This document shows, in pieces, positions 9,677 to 18,829 of a stretch of DNA of 64,000 nucleotides. The stretch covers positions 1-64,000 of the forward strand of contig JAISGQ010000012.1 in NCBI GenBank assembly GCA_031262985.1. The letters run 5' to 3'. The stretch comes from Oscillospiraceae bacterium. Lineage in GTDB: Bacteria > Bacillota > Clostridia > Oscillospirales > Acutalibacteraceae. The stretch's first letter is position 1; each line of letters begins with the position of its first letter. The position numbers and the translations under genes are program-made. The notes beneath the pieces were generated by a model that saw only the letters and a program-made list of their open reading frames with translations, had not been told where the DNA came from and did not search any database.

Positions 9677-10081
9677 TTGAACAGAAGAAAAATCAGAGAA
9701 CAGGCGTTTTTTCTCGTATTTGAAAAGTCGTTTACAGGCTACGAGATTCCGGAGATAGTCTCTCTCGCCATGGAGAGCAGGGACTTAGAGGACAACGCGG
9801 AGGCGACAGCTACGGCGCAGGGTGTGTTTGACAATATCACCGAAATCGACAGTATAATAGACAGGCACTTAAAGACGTGGAGCAGGAATCGCCTGTCGCG
9901 TGTGTCGCTCTCGATACTCCGGCTTGCGGTGTATGAGATGAAATATGTCGATTCTCTTGAGCATGGAGTATCGATAAACGAAGCTGTGGAGATGGCGAAG
10001 AAATTCTCGGTGTCGCAGGAGGCTTCATTTATAAACGGAGTGCTTGGCGGCTACCAGAGAGAATGTGAGGCGGCTCAGTGA
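9677..10081 (+). CDS. nusB: Transcription antitermination factor NusB
   Basis: NRRKIREQAFFLVFEKSF ... LSRVSLSILRLAVYEMKY ... VSINEAVEMAKKFS ... FINGVLGGY; probable TTG start. Confidence 0.93.
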   Translation: MNRRKIREQAFFLVFEKSFTGYEIPEIVSLAMESRDLEDNAEATATAQGVFDNITEIDSIIDRHLKTWSRNRLSRVSLSILRLAVYEMKYVDSLEHGVSINEAVEMAKKFSVSQEASFINGVLGGYQRECEAAQ

Positions 10082-11079
10082 GCTTTGTTCCGACTACTGC
10101 TGCTACGCCTCCTCTGACGACTGCTGCTTCTCCTTTGCCGAAGGAGGAGAGCTGCTGTATCGGCATTGATACCAGCAACTACACCACCTCCGCCGCGCTT
10201 TACGTCAGGCAGTCGGATTTTGTTATCAGCAAACGGCAGCTAATCCCCGTGCCGAAGGGCGGGATAGGAGTGCGGCAGAGCGACGCGGTGTTCCACCATG
10301 TAAGACAGCTCCCCGCTCTTATCGAGGAGTTACTGGCGGGAGGAGTAAAAATAGAGGGCGTCGGCGCGTCTGTAAGACCGCGTCCGATAGACGGCTCGTA
10401 TATGCCCTGCTTTGAGGTGGGCGCGTCCGCCGCGAAAATGCTGTCCTCCGCTCTATCTGTGCCGCTTTTCACCTGCTCCCATCAGGAGGGACACATCGCC
10501 GCCGCTCTGTACTCGGCGGGCTGTACCCACACTATAGGAGACAGGTTTATCGCCTTCCACGTTTCGGGCGGCACTACTGAGGCAGTCATGACAGAGAGGA
10601 CAGATTCGGGCTACAGGTGTACAAAGCTGTGCGGTTCTCTCGACTTAAAGGCGGGTCAGGTTATAGACAGATGCGCGAATATGCTCGACCTCCCGTTTCC
10701 GGGCGGACCTTCACTTGCGGCACTTGCGGAGACCTGCGAGGAGACGGTCAAGTGCAGAGCTTCGATGAAGGGACCGGATTGTTGTTTGTCGGGGGTGGAA
10801 AACAAATGCGCTGATTTAATGCGGCAGGGAGCGGACTACAGTTTAATTGCAAGAACCTGCATTGAATATATACGCGTATCGCTTGAGGAGATGGCGAAGG
10901 GGCTTCTTGCGGAATACGGCGACATACCTCTCCTCTTTGCGGGAGGAGTAATGTCGAACAGGTACATCAGGGAGGCATTCAGGGAGCGGTTCGGCGCGTA
11001 TTTCGCCGCGCCTGAGTACTCCTCCGACAACGCCGCAGGAGTGGCGATACTGACAAGCACAAGTTTAACAGCAAACTAA
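10078..11079 (+). CDS. TsaD/Kae1-family (O-sialoglycoprotein endopeptidase-like) paralogue
   Basis: GIDTSNYTTSAAL ... HQEGHIAAAL ... HVSGGTTE ... GQVIDR ... FPGGPSLA ... LLFAGGVMSNRYIRE; about 330 aa; proline/threonine-rich N-terminus. Confidence 0.82.
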   Translation: MSFVPTTAATPPLTTAASPLPKEESCCIGIDTSNYTTSAALYVRQSDFVISKRQLIPVPKGGIGVRQSDAVFHHVRQLPALIEELLAGGVKIEGVGASVRPRPIDGSYMPCFEVGASAAKMLSSALSVPLFTCSHQEGHIAAALYSAGCTHTIGDRFIAFHVSGGTTEAVMTERTDSGYRCTKLCGSLDLKAGQVIDRCANMLDLPFPGGPSLAALAETCEETVKCRASMKGPDCCLSGVENKCADLMRQGADYSLIARTCIEYIRVSLEEMAKGLLAEYGDIPLLFAGGVMSNRYIREAFRERFGAYFAAPEYSSDNAAGVAILTSTSLTAN

Positions 11080-11093
11080 ACTAAACTCCACTA

Positions 11094-11312
11094 ACTTCAA
11101 TCTGTTGCCAAGGAGGCAAAATTTAGGTCAAGCCTTTTTAAAGGCTTGCAGATTCTTAAGACAGAGTCTTAAGTCGCCCTCCGCAGAGGGCGAAATCCTT
11201 TATCGTTCAAAAACGCAGGAGGGGGTAGGAAAAAATGTCCCTAAGGACATTTTTTTCGCAGGGGAACCCTCGTCGGGGGTTCCCCTGTATAGGTCGCCGT
11301 GCGACCTATAGG
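11094..11312 (+). repeat. Multi-hairpin interspersed element, copy C
   Basis: aatctgttgccaaggagg... cttaagacagagtcttaag, tcgccctccgcagagggcga, aatgtccctaaggacatt, ggggaaccctcgtcgggggttcccc, taggtcgccgtgcgaccta. Confidence 0.95.
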
Positions 11313-11316
11313 GCAT

Positions 11317-11420
11317 CCCCGTCAGGAAAACTTGCGTTTACTTAAAATTGCGTAGGTTACCGCTTGTGGCGAAACCCCGTCAGGAAAACTCGTGCTTACC
11401 TAAAATTGCGTAGGTTACCG
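11317..11420. repeat. Two-copy direct tandem repeat, period 58 bp
   Basis: ccccgtcaggaaaact(9 nt)taaaattgcgtaggttaccg at 11317 and again at 11375. Confidence 0.9.
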
Positions 11421-11550
11421 AGAGCAGAGTGTGCGACTGCTCATTACTCCTACAACCACATTTCTTGAGCTGTCCACGCAACATCAGCGCAAGAAAGAAG
11501 AACACCACCCCCTCCCACACCATATCAACCCATAACGGAGAAAACATCAC

Positions 11551-12750
11551 ATGAATCGTATATCTGTAACACAACTCAACAACTACATAAAACAGCTCAT
11601 GGACGGCGACTCCCTGCTGTCCGATGTGGCGGTGAGCGGAGAAATCTCGAATTTCAAGCGACACACATCGGGGCATATGTACTTTAGCCTCAAGGAGGAG
11701 AACTCTACCCTCTCCGCCGCCATGTTCAAGTACCAGAACAGAAGCCTCAAATTCGCGCCGAAGGACGGCATGAAGGTGGTAGCCTACGGAAAAGTGTCCG
11801 TTTACCCGCAGTCGGGGCAGTATCAGATTATCGTGAGCTCACTCGAGCCGGACGGAATGGGAGCTTTGTATGAGGCGTTTGAGAAGCTGAAACTCAAGCT
11901 CTCGAGGGAGGGGCTGTTCTCCAAAGAGAGAAAGAAGGCGTTGCCGAAATTCCCCAAAAGAGTGGGAGTTGTCACCTCCAAGACAGGCGCGGCGGTACGC
12001 GACATAGTGAGCATAATCAAGCGGCGTTATCCGATAGCCGAAATAGTTCTTGTCCCCGTACTCGTGCAGGGAGTGGACGCTCCGTCTGAGATAGCGGCGG
12101 CAATCCGCCTGCTGGGCGAAAAAAACGCCTGCGATGTGATGATAGTAGGACGCGGCGGCGGCTCTATCGAGGATTTGTGGGGCTTTAACGACGAGGCAGT
12201 CGCGAGAGCGATAGCCGATTCGCGTATCCCCGTAATCTCCGCTGTTGGACACGAAACCGATTTTACTATAGCCGATTTCGCGGCGGACGTGCGGGCGGCT
12301 ACTCCCTCGGCGGCGGCGGAGCTTGCCGTACCCGACAGTAGGGAGCTTCTCGCCGCAGTGAAAACCTGCAAGGCGCGTATGGACAATGCCTCCTCCGCGA
12401 TGCTTTCTAAGAGGAGGACACAGCTTGCCGCGCTTTTGTCGAGACCGTGCCTTCGAAACCCCATGAATGTGGTGGAGCTGAAATACCAGCGGCTGGACGG
12501 CATTACGGCACGTATTGTGTCGAGCTACGGCGCGTTGCTTCTGAGAAGGAGGGAGCGTCTCTCCTCTGTGGCGGCAAAGCTTACCGCACTCAACCCGATG
12601 AGTATCCTCTCGCGAGGCTACTCCATAGCGTATAAGGACGAAACTCCCCTTAAATCAACAAGAGATGTAAGCATTGGGGATAAAATAAGAGTTCACCTGC
12701 AGCATGGAGACATAAACTGCTCGGTGGACAGTGTTTTGGAGGAAAGATAA
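11551..12750 (+). CDS. xseA: Exodeoxyribonuclease VII large subunit
   Basis: ISVTQLNNYIKQLMDGDSLLSDVAVSGEISNFKRHTSGHMYFSLKEE; GRGGGSIEDLWGFNDE. Confidence 0.96.
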   Translation: MNRISVTQLNNYIKQLMDGDSLLSDVAVSGEISNFKRHTSGHMYFSLKEENSTLSAAMFKYQNRSLKFAPKDGMKVVAYGKVSVYPQSGQYQIIVSSLEPDGMGALYEAFEKLKLKLSREGLFSKERKKALPKFPKRVGVVTSKTGAAVRDIVSIIKRRYPIAEIVLVPVLVQGVDAPSEIAAAIRLLGEKNACDVMIVGRGGGSIEDLWGFNDEAVARAIADSRIPVISAVGHETDFTIADFAADVRAATPSAAAELAVPDSRELLAAVKTCKARMDNASSAMLSKRRTQLAALLSRPCLRNPMNVVELKYQRLDGITARIVSSYGALLLRRRERLSSVAAKLTALNPMSILSRGYSIAYKDETPLKSTRDVSIGDKIRVHLQHGDINCSVDSVLEER

Positions 12751-12751
12751 T

Positions 12752-12961
12752 ATGGAAAAATTGGAGTTTGACAAGTCGATAGCAAGGCTGGAGGAGATAG
12801 CCCGCCTCTTAGAGCAGGGGCAAGTCCCTCTCGAGGAGTCGCTCAAGCTGTATGAGGAAGGCTCGAAGCTTGCGGCGTACTGCGCCGATTCGCTCAAGAA
12901 AGCGGAGCTGAAAATAACGGAGATGAAAATATCCGGCGAAAAGAGCGGTGAGCAGTCATGA
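12752..12961 (+). CDS. xseB: Exodeoxyribonuclease VII small subunit
   Basis: FDKSIARLEEIARLLEQGQVPLEESLKLYEEG. Confidence 0.95.
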   Translation: MEKLEFDKSIARLEEIARLLEQGQVPLEESLKLYEEGSKLAAYCADSLKKAELKITEMKISGEKSGEQS

Positions 12962-13836
12962 ATGTAAAAGACAATCAGAAGGAACTGCTTCTGACAATAG
13001 AAAATAAGCTCGCGGAGATACTGGGTAATTGCTCCGCTCCGAAAGTACTCGTTGACGCTATGCGGCACAGTCTGCTCGACGCGGGGAAACGGGTTCGCCC
13101 TATGCTCACATTGGCGTTCTGTGAGGCGGGCGGCGGAGATGTAAATAACGCGCTTAATGCCGCCTGCGCGGTGGAGATGATTCACACCTACTCTCTGATA
13201 CACGACGATTTGCCCTGCATGGACAACGACGACTTCAGGAGGGGAAAGCCCTCCTGCCACAAGGCGTTCGGGGAGGCGACGGCTCTGCTCGCGGGGGATG
13301 CACTGCTGACTATGGCGTTCGAGGTACTCATGGACAGTGATGGAGTACCCGCCGATATGCTCCTCGCCTCGTGCAGGGAGCTGGCTCACCTCGCGGGGGA
13401 GTACGGCATGATAGGCGGACAGGTGATAGATTTGCAGTCGGAGGGAAAGGTAATCTCCCTCTCTGAGCTGATGGCAATGCACAAGGGAAAGACCTGCGCC
13501 TTAATTGAATCCGCCTGTGTCCTCGGCTGCCTATCGGCGGGAAAGGACGGCGCGGAGCTGGCGGCGGCGCGGGAGTACGCCTACAACCTCGGCATGGCGT
13601 TTCAGATTGTGGACGACATTTTGGATGTGGAGGGCGACCCTCTGCTCCTCGGAAAGCCCGTGGCAAGCGACGCGCAGAACAGCAAGAACACATATGTCAC
13701 CCTCTTGGGTATAGATAAGGCGCGGGAGGAAGCCGCCGCCTACACAGACAGAGCGATGGGAAGCCTGTCGATTTTCGGCGGCAGAGCGGAGTTTTTGCGG
13801 GAGTTTGCCCAAAAGCTGGGGAAGAGAATATTCTGA
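12958..13836 (+). CDS. ispA: Polyprenyl (farnesyl/geranyl) diphosphate synthase
   Basis: GKRVRPML, IHDDLPCMDNDDFRRG, QIVDDILDV aspartate-rich motifs. Confidence 0.94.
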   Translation: MNVKDNQKELLLTIENKLAEILGNCSAPKVLVDAMRHSLLDAGKRVRPMLTLAFCEAGGGDVNNALNAACAVEMIHTYSLIHDDLPCMDNDDFRRGKPSCHKAFGEATALLAGDALLTMAFEVLMDSDGVPADMLLASCRELAHLAGEYGMIGGQVIDLQSEGKVISLSELMAMHKGKTCALIESACVLGCLSAGKDGAELAAAREYAYNLGMAFQIVDDILDVEGDPLLLGKPVASDAQNSKNTYVTLLGIDKAREEAAAYTDRAMGSLSIFGGRAEFLREFAQKLGKRIF

Positions 13837-13871
13837 TATTAAGTGGGGAGCAGTATTGCTCTGATTGGGTA

Positions 13872-14375
13872 GTGAAAGGTGTTGATTTCAAGGTGGAGTT
13901 TTTCTACGACTTGTTGAACAACTACGCGCTTGTCTGCTCCATTTTGGGGTGGACGTTGGCGCAGATATTTAAGTTTATCCTAACTCTCGTCGTCAACAGG
14001 CGGCTCGAGTTTGAGCGGCTGTTCGGCGCGGGAGGTATGCCGAGCGGACACTCCGCGACAGTAACTGCGCTTGTGATTGCGGTGTCGCGGCAGTGCGGGG
14101 TCTCCTCGGTGGAGTTTGCCATAGCTACGGTTATTGCCTCGGTAGTCATATATGACGCTATGGGAGTACGGCACGAGGCGGGGAAGCACGCTCAGGTGAT
14201 AAACCAAATGGTCAAGGTGAGCAAGGAGGACGACATTCCGGAGAACGACATTTCGGCAAACGAACTAAAGGAGAGCTTAGGGCATACTCCTCTGGAGGTT
14301 TTGGGCGGGATAATGCTGGGGATACTGATACCTGTGATACTGCCGATGAATGTACTGCCGGTTGGCAACCTCTAA
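13872..14375 (+). CDS. Divergent PAP2 family membrane protein
   Basis: GGMPSGHSATVTAL ... YDAMGVRHEAGKHAQVIN ... LGHTPLEVLGGIMLGI. Confidence 0.85.
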   Translation: MKGVDFKVEFFYDLLNNYALVCSILGWTLAQIFKFILTLVVNRRLEFERLFGAGGMPSGHSATVTALVIAVSRQCGVSSVEFAIATVIASVVIYDAMGVRHEAGKHAQVINQMVKVSKEDDIPENDISANELKESLGHTPLEVLGGIMLGILIPVILPMNVLPVGNL

Positions 14376-14379
14376 CTGC

Positions 14380-14600
14380 AATCTGTTGCCAAGGAGGCAA
14401 AGTTTAGGTCAAGCCTTTTCAAAGGCTTGCAGATTCTTAAGACAGAGTCTTAAGTCGCTCTCCGCAGAGAGCGAAACTCTTTATCGTTCAAAAACGCAGG
14501 AGGGGGTAGGAAAAAATGTCCCTAAGGACATTTTTTCCGCAGGGGAACCCTCGTCGGGGGTTCCCCTGTGTAGGTCGCCTTGCGACCTACTTATAACTAA
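14380..14600 (+). repeat. Multi-hairpin interspersed element, copy D
   Basis: Complete six-hairpin series, aatctgttgccaagg ... cgacctacttataactaa. Confidence 0.95.
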
Positions 14601-14601
14601 T

Positions 14602-14747
14602 ATCCTGCTCAAATGTTATATCTGTACTGTGATTTACACAACGCAACATCCTGCTTAGAGCGTTATATCTGTGCTGTGATTTACACAACGCAATATCTCG
14701 CTCCAGCGTTATATCTGCACTGTGATTTACACAACGCAACATCCCGC
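14602..14747. repeat. Tandem repeat, three 46-47 bp units plus a 7-nt partial
   Basis: atcctgctcaaatgttatatctgtactgtgatttacacaacgcaac / atcctgcttagagcgttatatctgtgctgtgatttacacaacgcaat / atctcgctccagcgttatatctgcactgtgatttacacaacgcaac. Confidence 0.95.
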
Positions 14748-14773
14748 AAAACTAACTTAAACGAGGTAACCTC

Positions 14774-16657
14774 ATGAATGAACACGAAATTCCGAATAAC
14801 GAAATTCTCCAAAAAATAGACAGCCCCGAGGATTTGCAGAAGCTCAGCTCCAAGGAGCTGGGTAGGCTTTGCGCCGAAATAAGGGAGCTTCTCATAGAAA
14901 CAGTGTCCACAAACGGCGGTCATTTAGCCTCCAATCTGGGAGTAGTTGAGCTGACAGTCGCGCTTCACCGCGTCTTTTCCTCTCCTCTCGACCAGATTGT
15001 GTTCGATGTCGGACACCAGTGCTACACACATAAGATACTCACGGGGAGGCGGGGTTCCTTCTCCTCGCTCCGGAAGGAGGGCGGCATCTCGGGCTTCCCA
15101 AAGCCGAACGAAAGCCCCCACGATATTCTCATAGCGGGACACAGCAGCACCTCTGTCTCCTCCGCGTTGGGGCTTGCGAAGGCGAAGCGGCTCGGCGGAG
15201 ACGAACACCACGTGATTGCAGTGATAGGCGATGGTGCGTTAACCGGAGGTCTCTCCTACGAGGGGCTTAACAACGTCGGCAGGAGCAGGGAGAACCTCAT
15301 AGTCGTCCTCAACGACAACAAGATGTCCATCAACAAAAATGTGGGAGCAATGGCTCGCTATCTCGCAGTAATCAGAACTAAATCGACCTACATAAAATTT
15401 AAGGCGGCAATGGTAAAGATTTTCGGCGCGATTCCCTTCGTCGGCAAGAGAATCAACAAGCTGCTTTTCCGCTCGAAGTACGCACTCAAAAACGCGATAT
15501 ACAAAAAGTACAGAAGCACCCTGTTTGAGGACATGGGGCTTGTCTATATAGGTCCTGTTGACGGACACAACGTCAAGCTCATGGAGCGTACCCTCCGCAT
15601 AGCCAAGGAGCTGAAAAGACCCGTTCTCATACACGCCTGCACCCTAAAGGGCAAGGGCTACTCCTACGCGGAGAGGAAGCCCAAGGCGTTCCACGGAATC
15701 GGCGCGTTCGACATAGAGACAGGGGAGCTTAAATTTTCGGCGGACACCTACTCCGACATATTCGGCAAGGAGATTGTCAAGCTCGCGCGGGAGGACGAAA
15801 GCATCTGCGCCGTCACCGCCGCCATGAAGTCGGGTACTGCCCTCGAAAAATTCGCCGAGCAGTTCCGCCGCAGGTTTTTTGACGTCGGCATAGCCGAGGC
15901 ACACGCCGTTACCTTCTCCGCAGGACTTGCCGCGAACGGACTAAAGCCCGTTTTTGTCGTCTACTCCAGCTTCATTCAGCGTGCCTACGACCAGATTATA
16001 CACGACGTCGCCATACAGAATCTGAACGTCACATTTGTCATAGACAGAGCAGGCATTGTCGGCGAGGACGGCGAGACGCACAACGGCATTTTTGACGTCG
16101 CAATGCTCAGCAACATCCCCAACATGGTTATATACTCCCCCGCCTATTTTTCGGAGGTGGCGTTTGCCCTCAAAACAGCGGTGGACAATGACGGACCTGC
16201 CGTTATTCGGTATCCGCGCGGAGTTGAGCCGTCGCACCGAATAGGACACGCCGACTTACCCTCCGACTATGAGCTTGTGGGAGAAGGCGGCGGCATACTG
16301 GTAGTCACCTACGGGCGGCTGTCGGGCTTCGCGGTGGAGATGATGAATAAGCTCAGAAAAGAAGGGGTAGATGTATCGGTACTGCGCCTTTTTAAGATTT
16401 ATCCGCTGGGCGAGCAGTGCATATCCTCCGCGCTTGGATTTGCGAAAATCCTCTTTTTTGAGGAGGGGATAAAGTCGGGCGGCATAGGAGAAAAATTCGC
16501 TTGCCTCCTCCTGCAAAGAGGATATAAGGGGAAGTTTATTCTAAGGGCGGTTGAGGACAGGTTTATCCCCCACGCGTCCACCTCCTCGGTTTTGGCGAGG
16601 TTAGGACTTGACGAGGAGGGAATGACCTCCCTTGTAAGGAGTGAATCAGACAATTGA
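14774..16657 (+). CDS. dxs: 1-deoxy-D-xylulose-5-phosphate synthase
   Basis: GGHLASNLGVVELTVALHRVF, GDGALTGGLSYEGLNN, RAGIVGEDGETHNGIFDVA. Confidence 0.96.
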   Translation: MNEHEIPNNEILQKIDSPEDLQKLSSKELGRLCAEIRELLIETVSTNGGHLASNLGVVELTVALHRVFSSPLDQIVFDVGHQCYTHKILTGRRGSFSSLRKEGGISGFPKPNESPHDILIAGHSSTSVSSALGLAKAKRLGGDEHHVIAVIGDGALTGGLSYEGLNNVGRSRENLIVVLNDNKMSINKNVGAMARYLAVIRTKSTYIKFKAAMVKIFGAIPFVGKRINKLLFRSKYALKNAIYKKYRSTLFEDMGLVYIGPVDGHNVKLMERTLRIAKELKRPVLIHACTLKGKGYSYAERKPKAFHGIGAFDIETGELKFSADTYSDIFGKEIVKLAREDESICAVTAAMKSGTALEKFAEQFRRRFFDVGIAEAHAVTFSAGLAANGLKPVFVVYSSFIQRAYDQIIHDVAIQNLNVTFVIDRAGIVGEDGETHNGIFDVAMLSNIPNMVIYSPAYFSEVAFALKTAVDNDGPAVIRYPRGVEPSHRIGHADLPSDYELVGEGGGILVVTYGRLSGFAVEMMNKLRKEGVDVSVLRLFKIYPLGEQCISSALGFAKILFFEEGIKSGGIGEKFACLLLQRGYKGKFILRAVEDRFIPHASTSSVLARLGLDEEGMTSLVRSESDN

Positions 16658-17457
16658 AGATAAAGCAGAGGCTTGACGTCTCCCTTGTCGAGAGGGGTAT
16701 GGCGGAGAGCCGCGAAAAAGCAAAGGCACTGATTATGTCGGGAATAGTTTATGTCAACAACCAAAAAAGCGACAAGGCGGGTTTCGATATAAAGCCGGAG
16801 GACGTCATAGAAGTTCGCGGCAAGAAGATCCAATTTGTCAGCAGAGGAGGACTAAAGCTTGAGAAGGCGGTAAAGTCATTCGGTTTTACCCTCCGAGATT
16901 TGGTGTGCATGGATGTAGGCGCGTCTACGGGCGGCTTTACGGACTGTATGCTCCAGAGCGGAGCTAAGCGGGTGTATGCGGTGGATGTCGGCTACGGTCA
17001 GCTTGCGTGGAAGCTTCGGTGCGATGAGCGGGTAATCAACCTCGAGCGTACAAACATCAGATATGTCACAGAGGAGCAGATACCCGAACAGATTGATTTT
17101 GCGAGTGTGGATGTTTCGTTTATCTCACTCACTCTCGTCCTTCCCGTAATACACAAGCTCCTTCGCGACGGCGGAGCTGTCGTCTGCTTGATTAAGCCGC
17201 AGTTCGAGGCGGGCAAGGGCAAGGTAGGCAAAAACGGAGTAGTGAGAGAGCCGTCTGTCCACTTTGATACGGTGAAAAAAATCACGTCATTCATGACTGA
17301 GAACGGCTTTGACGTGCGGGGTATAGACTATTCTCCCGTCAAAGGACCTGAGGGTAACATAGAATATCTTGCCTACGCCGAAAAGAGCGAAAGCACCGCT
17401 CCCGTGGACGATGGGCAGATAGAGGAGATTATTTCGCAGTCACACACCTTGTTGTAA
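16654..17457 (+). CDS. tlyA: TlyA family rRNA methyltransferase/hemolysin-like protein
   Basis: S4 domain RLDVSLVERGMAESREKAKALIMSGIVYVN, FVSRGGLKLEKA, DVGASTGGFTDCMLQSGAKRVYAVDVGYGQL. Confidence 0.94.
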   Translation: MKIKQRLDVSLVERGMAESREKAKALIMSGIVYVNNQKSDKAGFDIKPEDVIEVRGKKIQFVSRGGLKLEKAVKSFGFTLRDLVCMDVGASTGGFTDCMLQSGAKRVYAVDVGYGQLAWKLRCDERVINLERTNIRYVTEEQIPEQIDFASVDVSFISLTLVLPVIHKLLRDGGAVVCLIKPQFEAGKGKVGKNGVVREPSVHFDTVKKITSFMTENGFDVRGIDYSPVKGPEGNIEYLAYAEKSESTAPVDDGQIEEIISQSHTLL

Positions 17458-17515
17458 ACTGCGCGGACATGGTTTCACATAGTATAAAAGCAGTAAAAAC
17501 GGGAGGACAGTATAT

Positions 17516-18376
17516 ATGAAGCTGTTGATTATCCCTAATTCGGGAAAGCCGGACGCGATAAAATACGCAAAAGAGGCGGCAGGACTTCTCAGCACTCTCT
17601 GCTGTGAGCTTCTCTCATACAGCGAGTATAGGGAGTGTTTAGGTTCTGAGAACATCACATACGCAAGCCGCGAGGAGATGATGTCACTTTGCGACATAGT
17701 AATATGCGTGGGAGGAGACGGCACTATCCTCAGAACGGCGACCTTCGCAGCCGAAAACGGAAAGCCGGTTCTCGGCATTAACGCGGGGAGGCTGGGCTAC
17801 CTCTCGGGGCTTGAACACTCCGAGCTGCGGGAGCTTGCGCGGCTCACCTCAGGCGACTACTGCACCGAATCGAGGATGATGCTCAGCGTCAGCACCTATG
17901 ACGGCGGCGGGAGGCAGAGAAACCGCTCTCTCTCGCTCAATGATGCGGTTATTTCGAGAGATTCACGCTCGCACATCGCCGACTTAACCATCGCACACAA
18001 TAATCAAAGTCTGATAGAATACCGCGCGGACGGAGTAATTATCTCCACTCCCACAGGCTCTACGGCGTACTCCCTCTCGGCGGGAGGACCGATTGTAGAC
18101 CCAACCATCAACTGCATTACAGCAACTCCCATTTGCGCCCATTCGCCCGCGTCAAGACCGATAGTTTTCTCCTCCGACTGCTCTCTCAAAATATCGGGCA
18201 GTGTCCCGGGGGAGGGAAAAATACACCTCAATGTTGACGGGGAGGAGATAATCTCCCTCGATACGGGCGATTATGTGATTATAGAGAAATCGGCTATAGC
18301 CGCCTCGATTATACGCATAAAAAGCGAAGGCTTTTATGATGTTCTGAAAAACAAGCTTGGAGGGATACCCGGATGA
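17516..18376 (+). CDS. nadK: NAD kinase
   Basis: CVGGDGTILRTA, GINAGRLGYL, TPTGSTAYSLSAGGPIVDP. Confidence 0.95.
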   Translation: MKLLIIPNSGKPDAIKYAKEAAGLLSTLCCELLSYSEYRECLGSENITYASREEMMSLCDIVICVGGDGTILRTATFAAENGKPVLGINAGRLGYLSGLEHSELRELARLTSGDYCTESRMMLSVSTYDGGGRQRNRSLSLNDAVISRDSRSHIADLTIAHNNQSLIEYRADGVIISTPTGSTAYSLSAGGPIVDPTINCITATPICAHSPASRPIVFSSDCSLKISGSVPGEGKIHLNVDGEEIISLDTGDYVIIEKSAIAASIIRIKSEGFYDVLKNKLGGIPG

Positions 18377-18825
18377 AGAACGAAAGACAGTCGAAAATTC
18401 TTGAGCTGATAAGCACAAACACGGTAGAAACGCAGGAGGAGCTTATGCGCCTGTTGTCGGAGAACAACTTCCGCGTAACTCAGGCTACTGTTTCGAGAGA
18501 TATAAGGGAGCTGAATCTGATAAAGCGAGTCGGGAAGGACGGCAGGTCGTCCTACTCCGCCGCCTCCGCTAAAGAGCCTGAAGCGGCGTCTAAGTTTTAC
18601 TCTCTCTTCGGCGACTTTGCGAATTCGGTGGACTACGGCGGCAACACGGTGTGTATCAGTTGCAGCGGCGGCATGGCTCAGGCTATCTGCGCCTCCATGG
18701 ACAAGCTTGAGTTTGACGGCGTTATCGGAACTCTTGCGGGGGAGGACACAATCTTCGTGCTTTGCAAAACCATAGACGCCGCCGCGAAGCTTTCGGCTAA
18801 CCTAAATTCTCTAATCAGGCGGTGA
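18373..18825 (+). CDS. argR: Arginine repressor
   Basis: ETQEELMRLLSENNFRVTQATVSRDIRELNLIK; GTLAGEDTIFVL. Confidence 0.94.
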   Translation: MKNERQSKILELISTNTVETQEELMRLLSENNFRVTQATVSRDIRELNLIKRVGKDGRSSYSAASAKEPEAASKFYSLFGDFANSVDYGGNTVCISCSGGMAQAICASMDKLEFDGVIGTLAGEDTIFVLCKTIDAAAKLSANLNSLIRR

Positions 18826-18829
18826 TTAT

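Noticed and set aside
11105-11311. ORFs inside the repeat (11105-11311 and 14350-14658) encoding a similar peptide PRRQ.LGQAF.KACRFLRQSLKS...SKTQEGVGKNVPKDIF.AGEPSSGVPL.RSPCDL
   Set aside because: Copies B, F, G and I have in-frame stops right after the start (agt taa / agt tag), and loop-length differences shift the frame; the copies conserve base pairing, not codons.
14602-14747. CRISPR-like array
   Set aside because: Units are contiguous with no spacers, only three copies, no cas genes in the window; same reasoning for 54462-54541.
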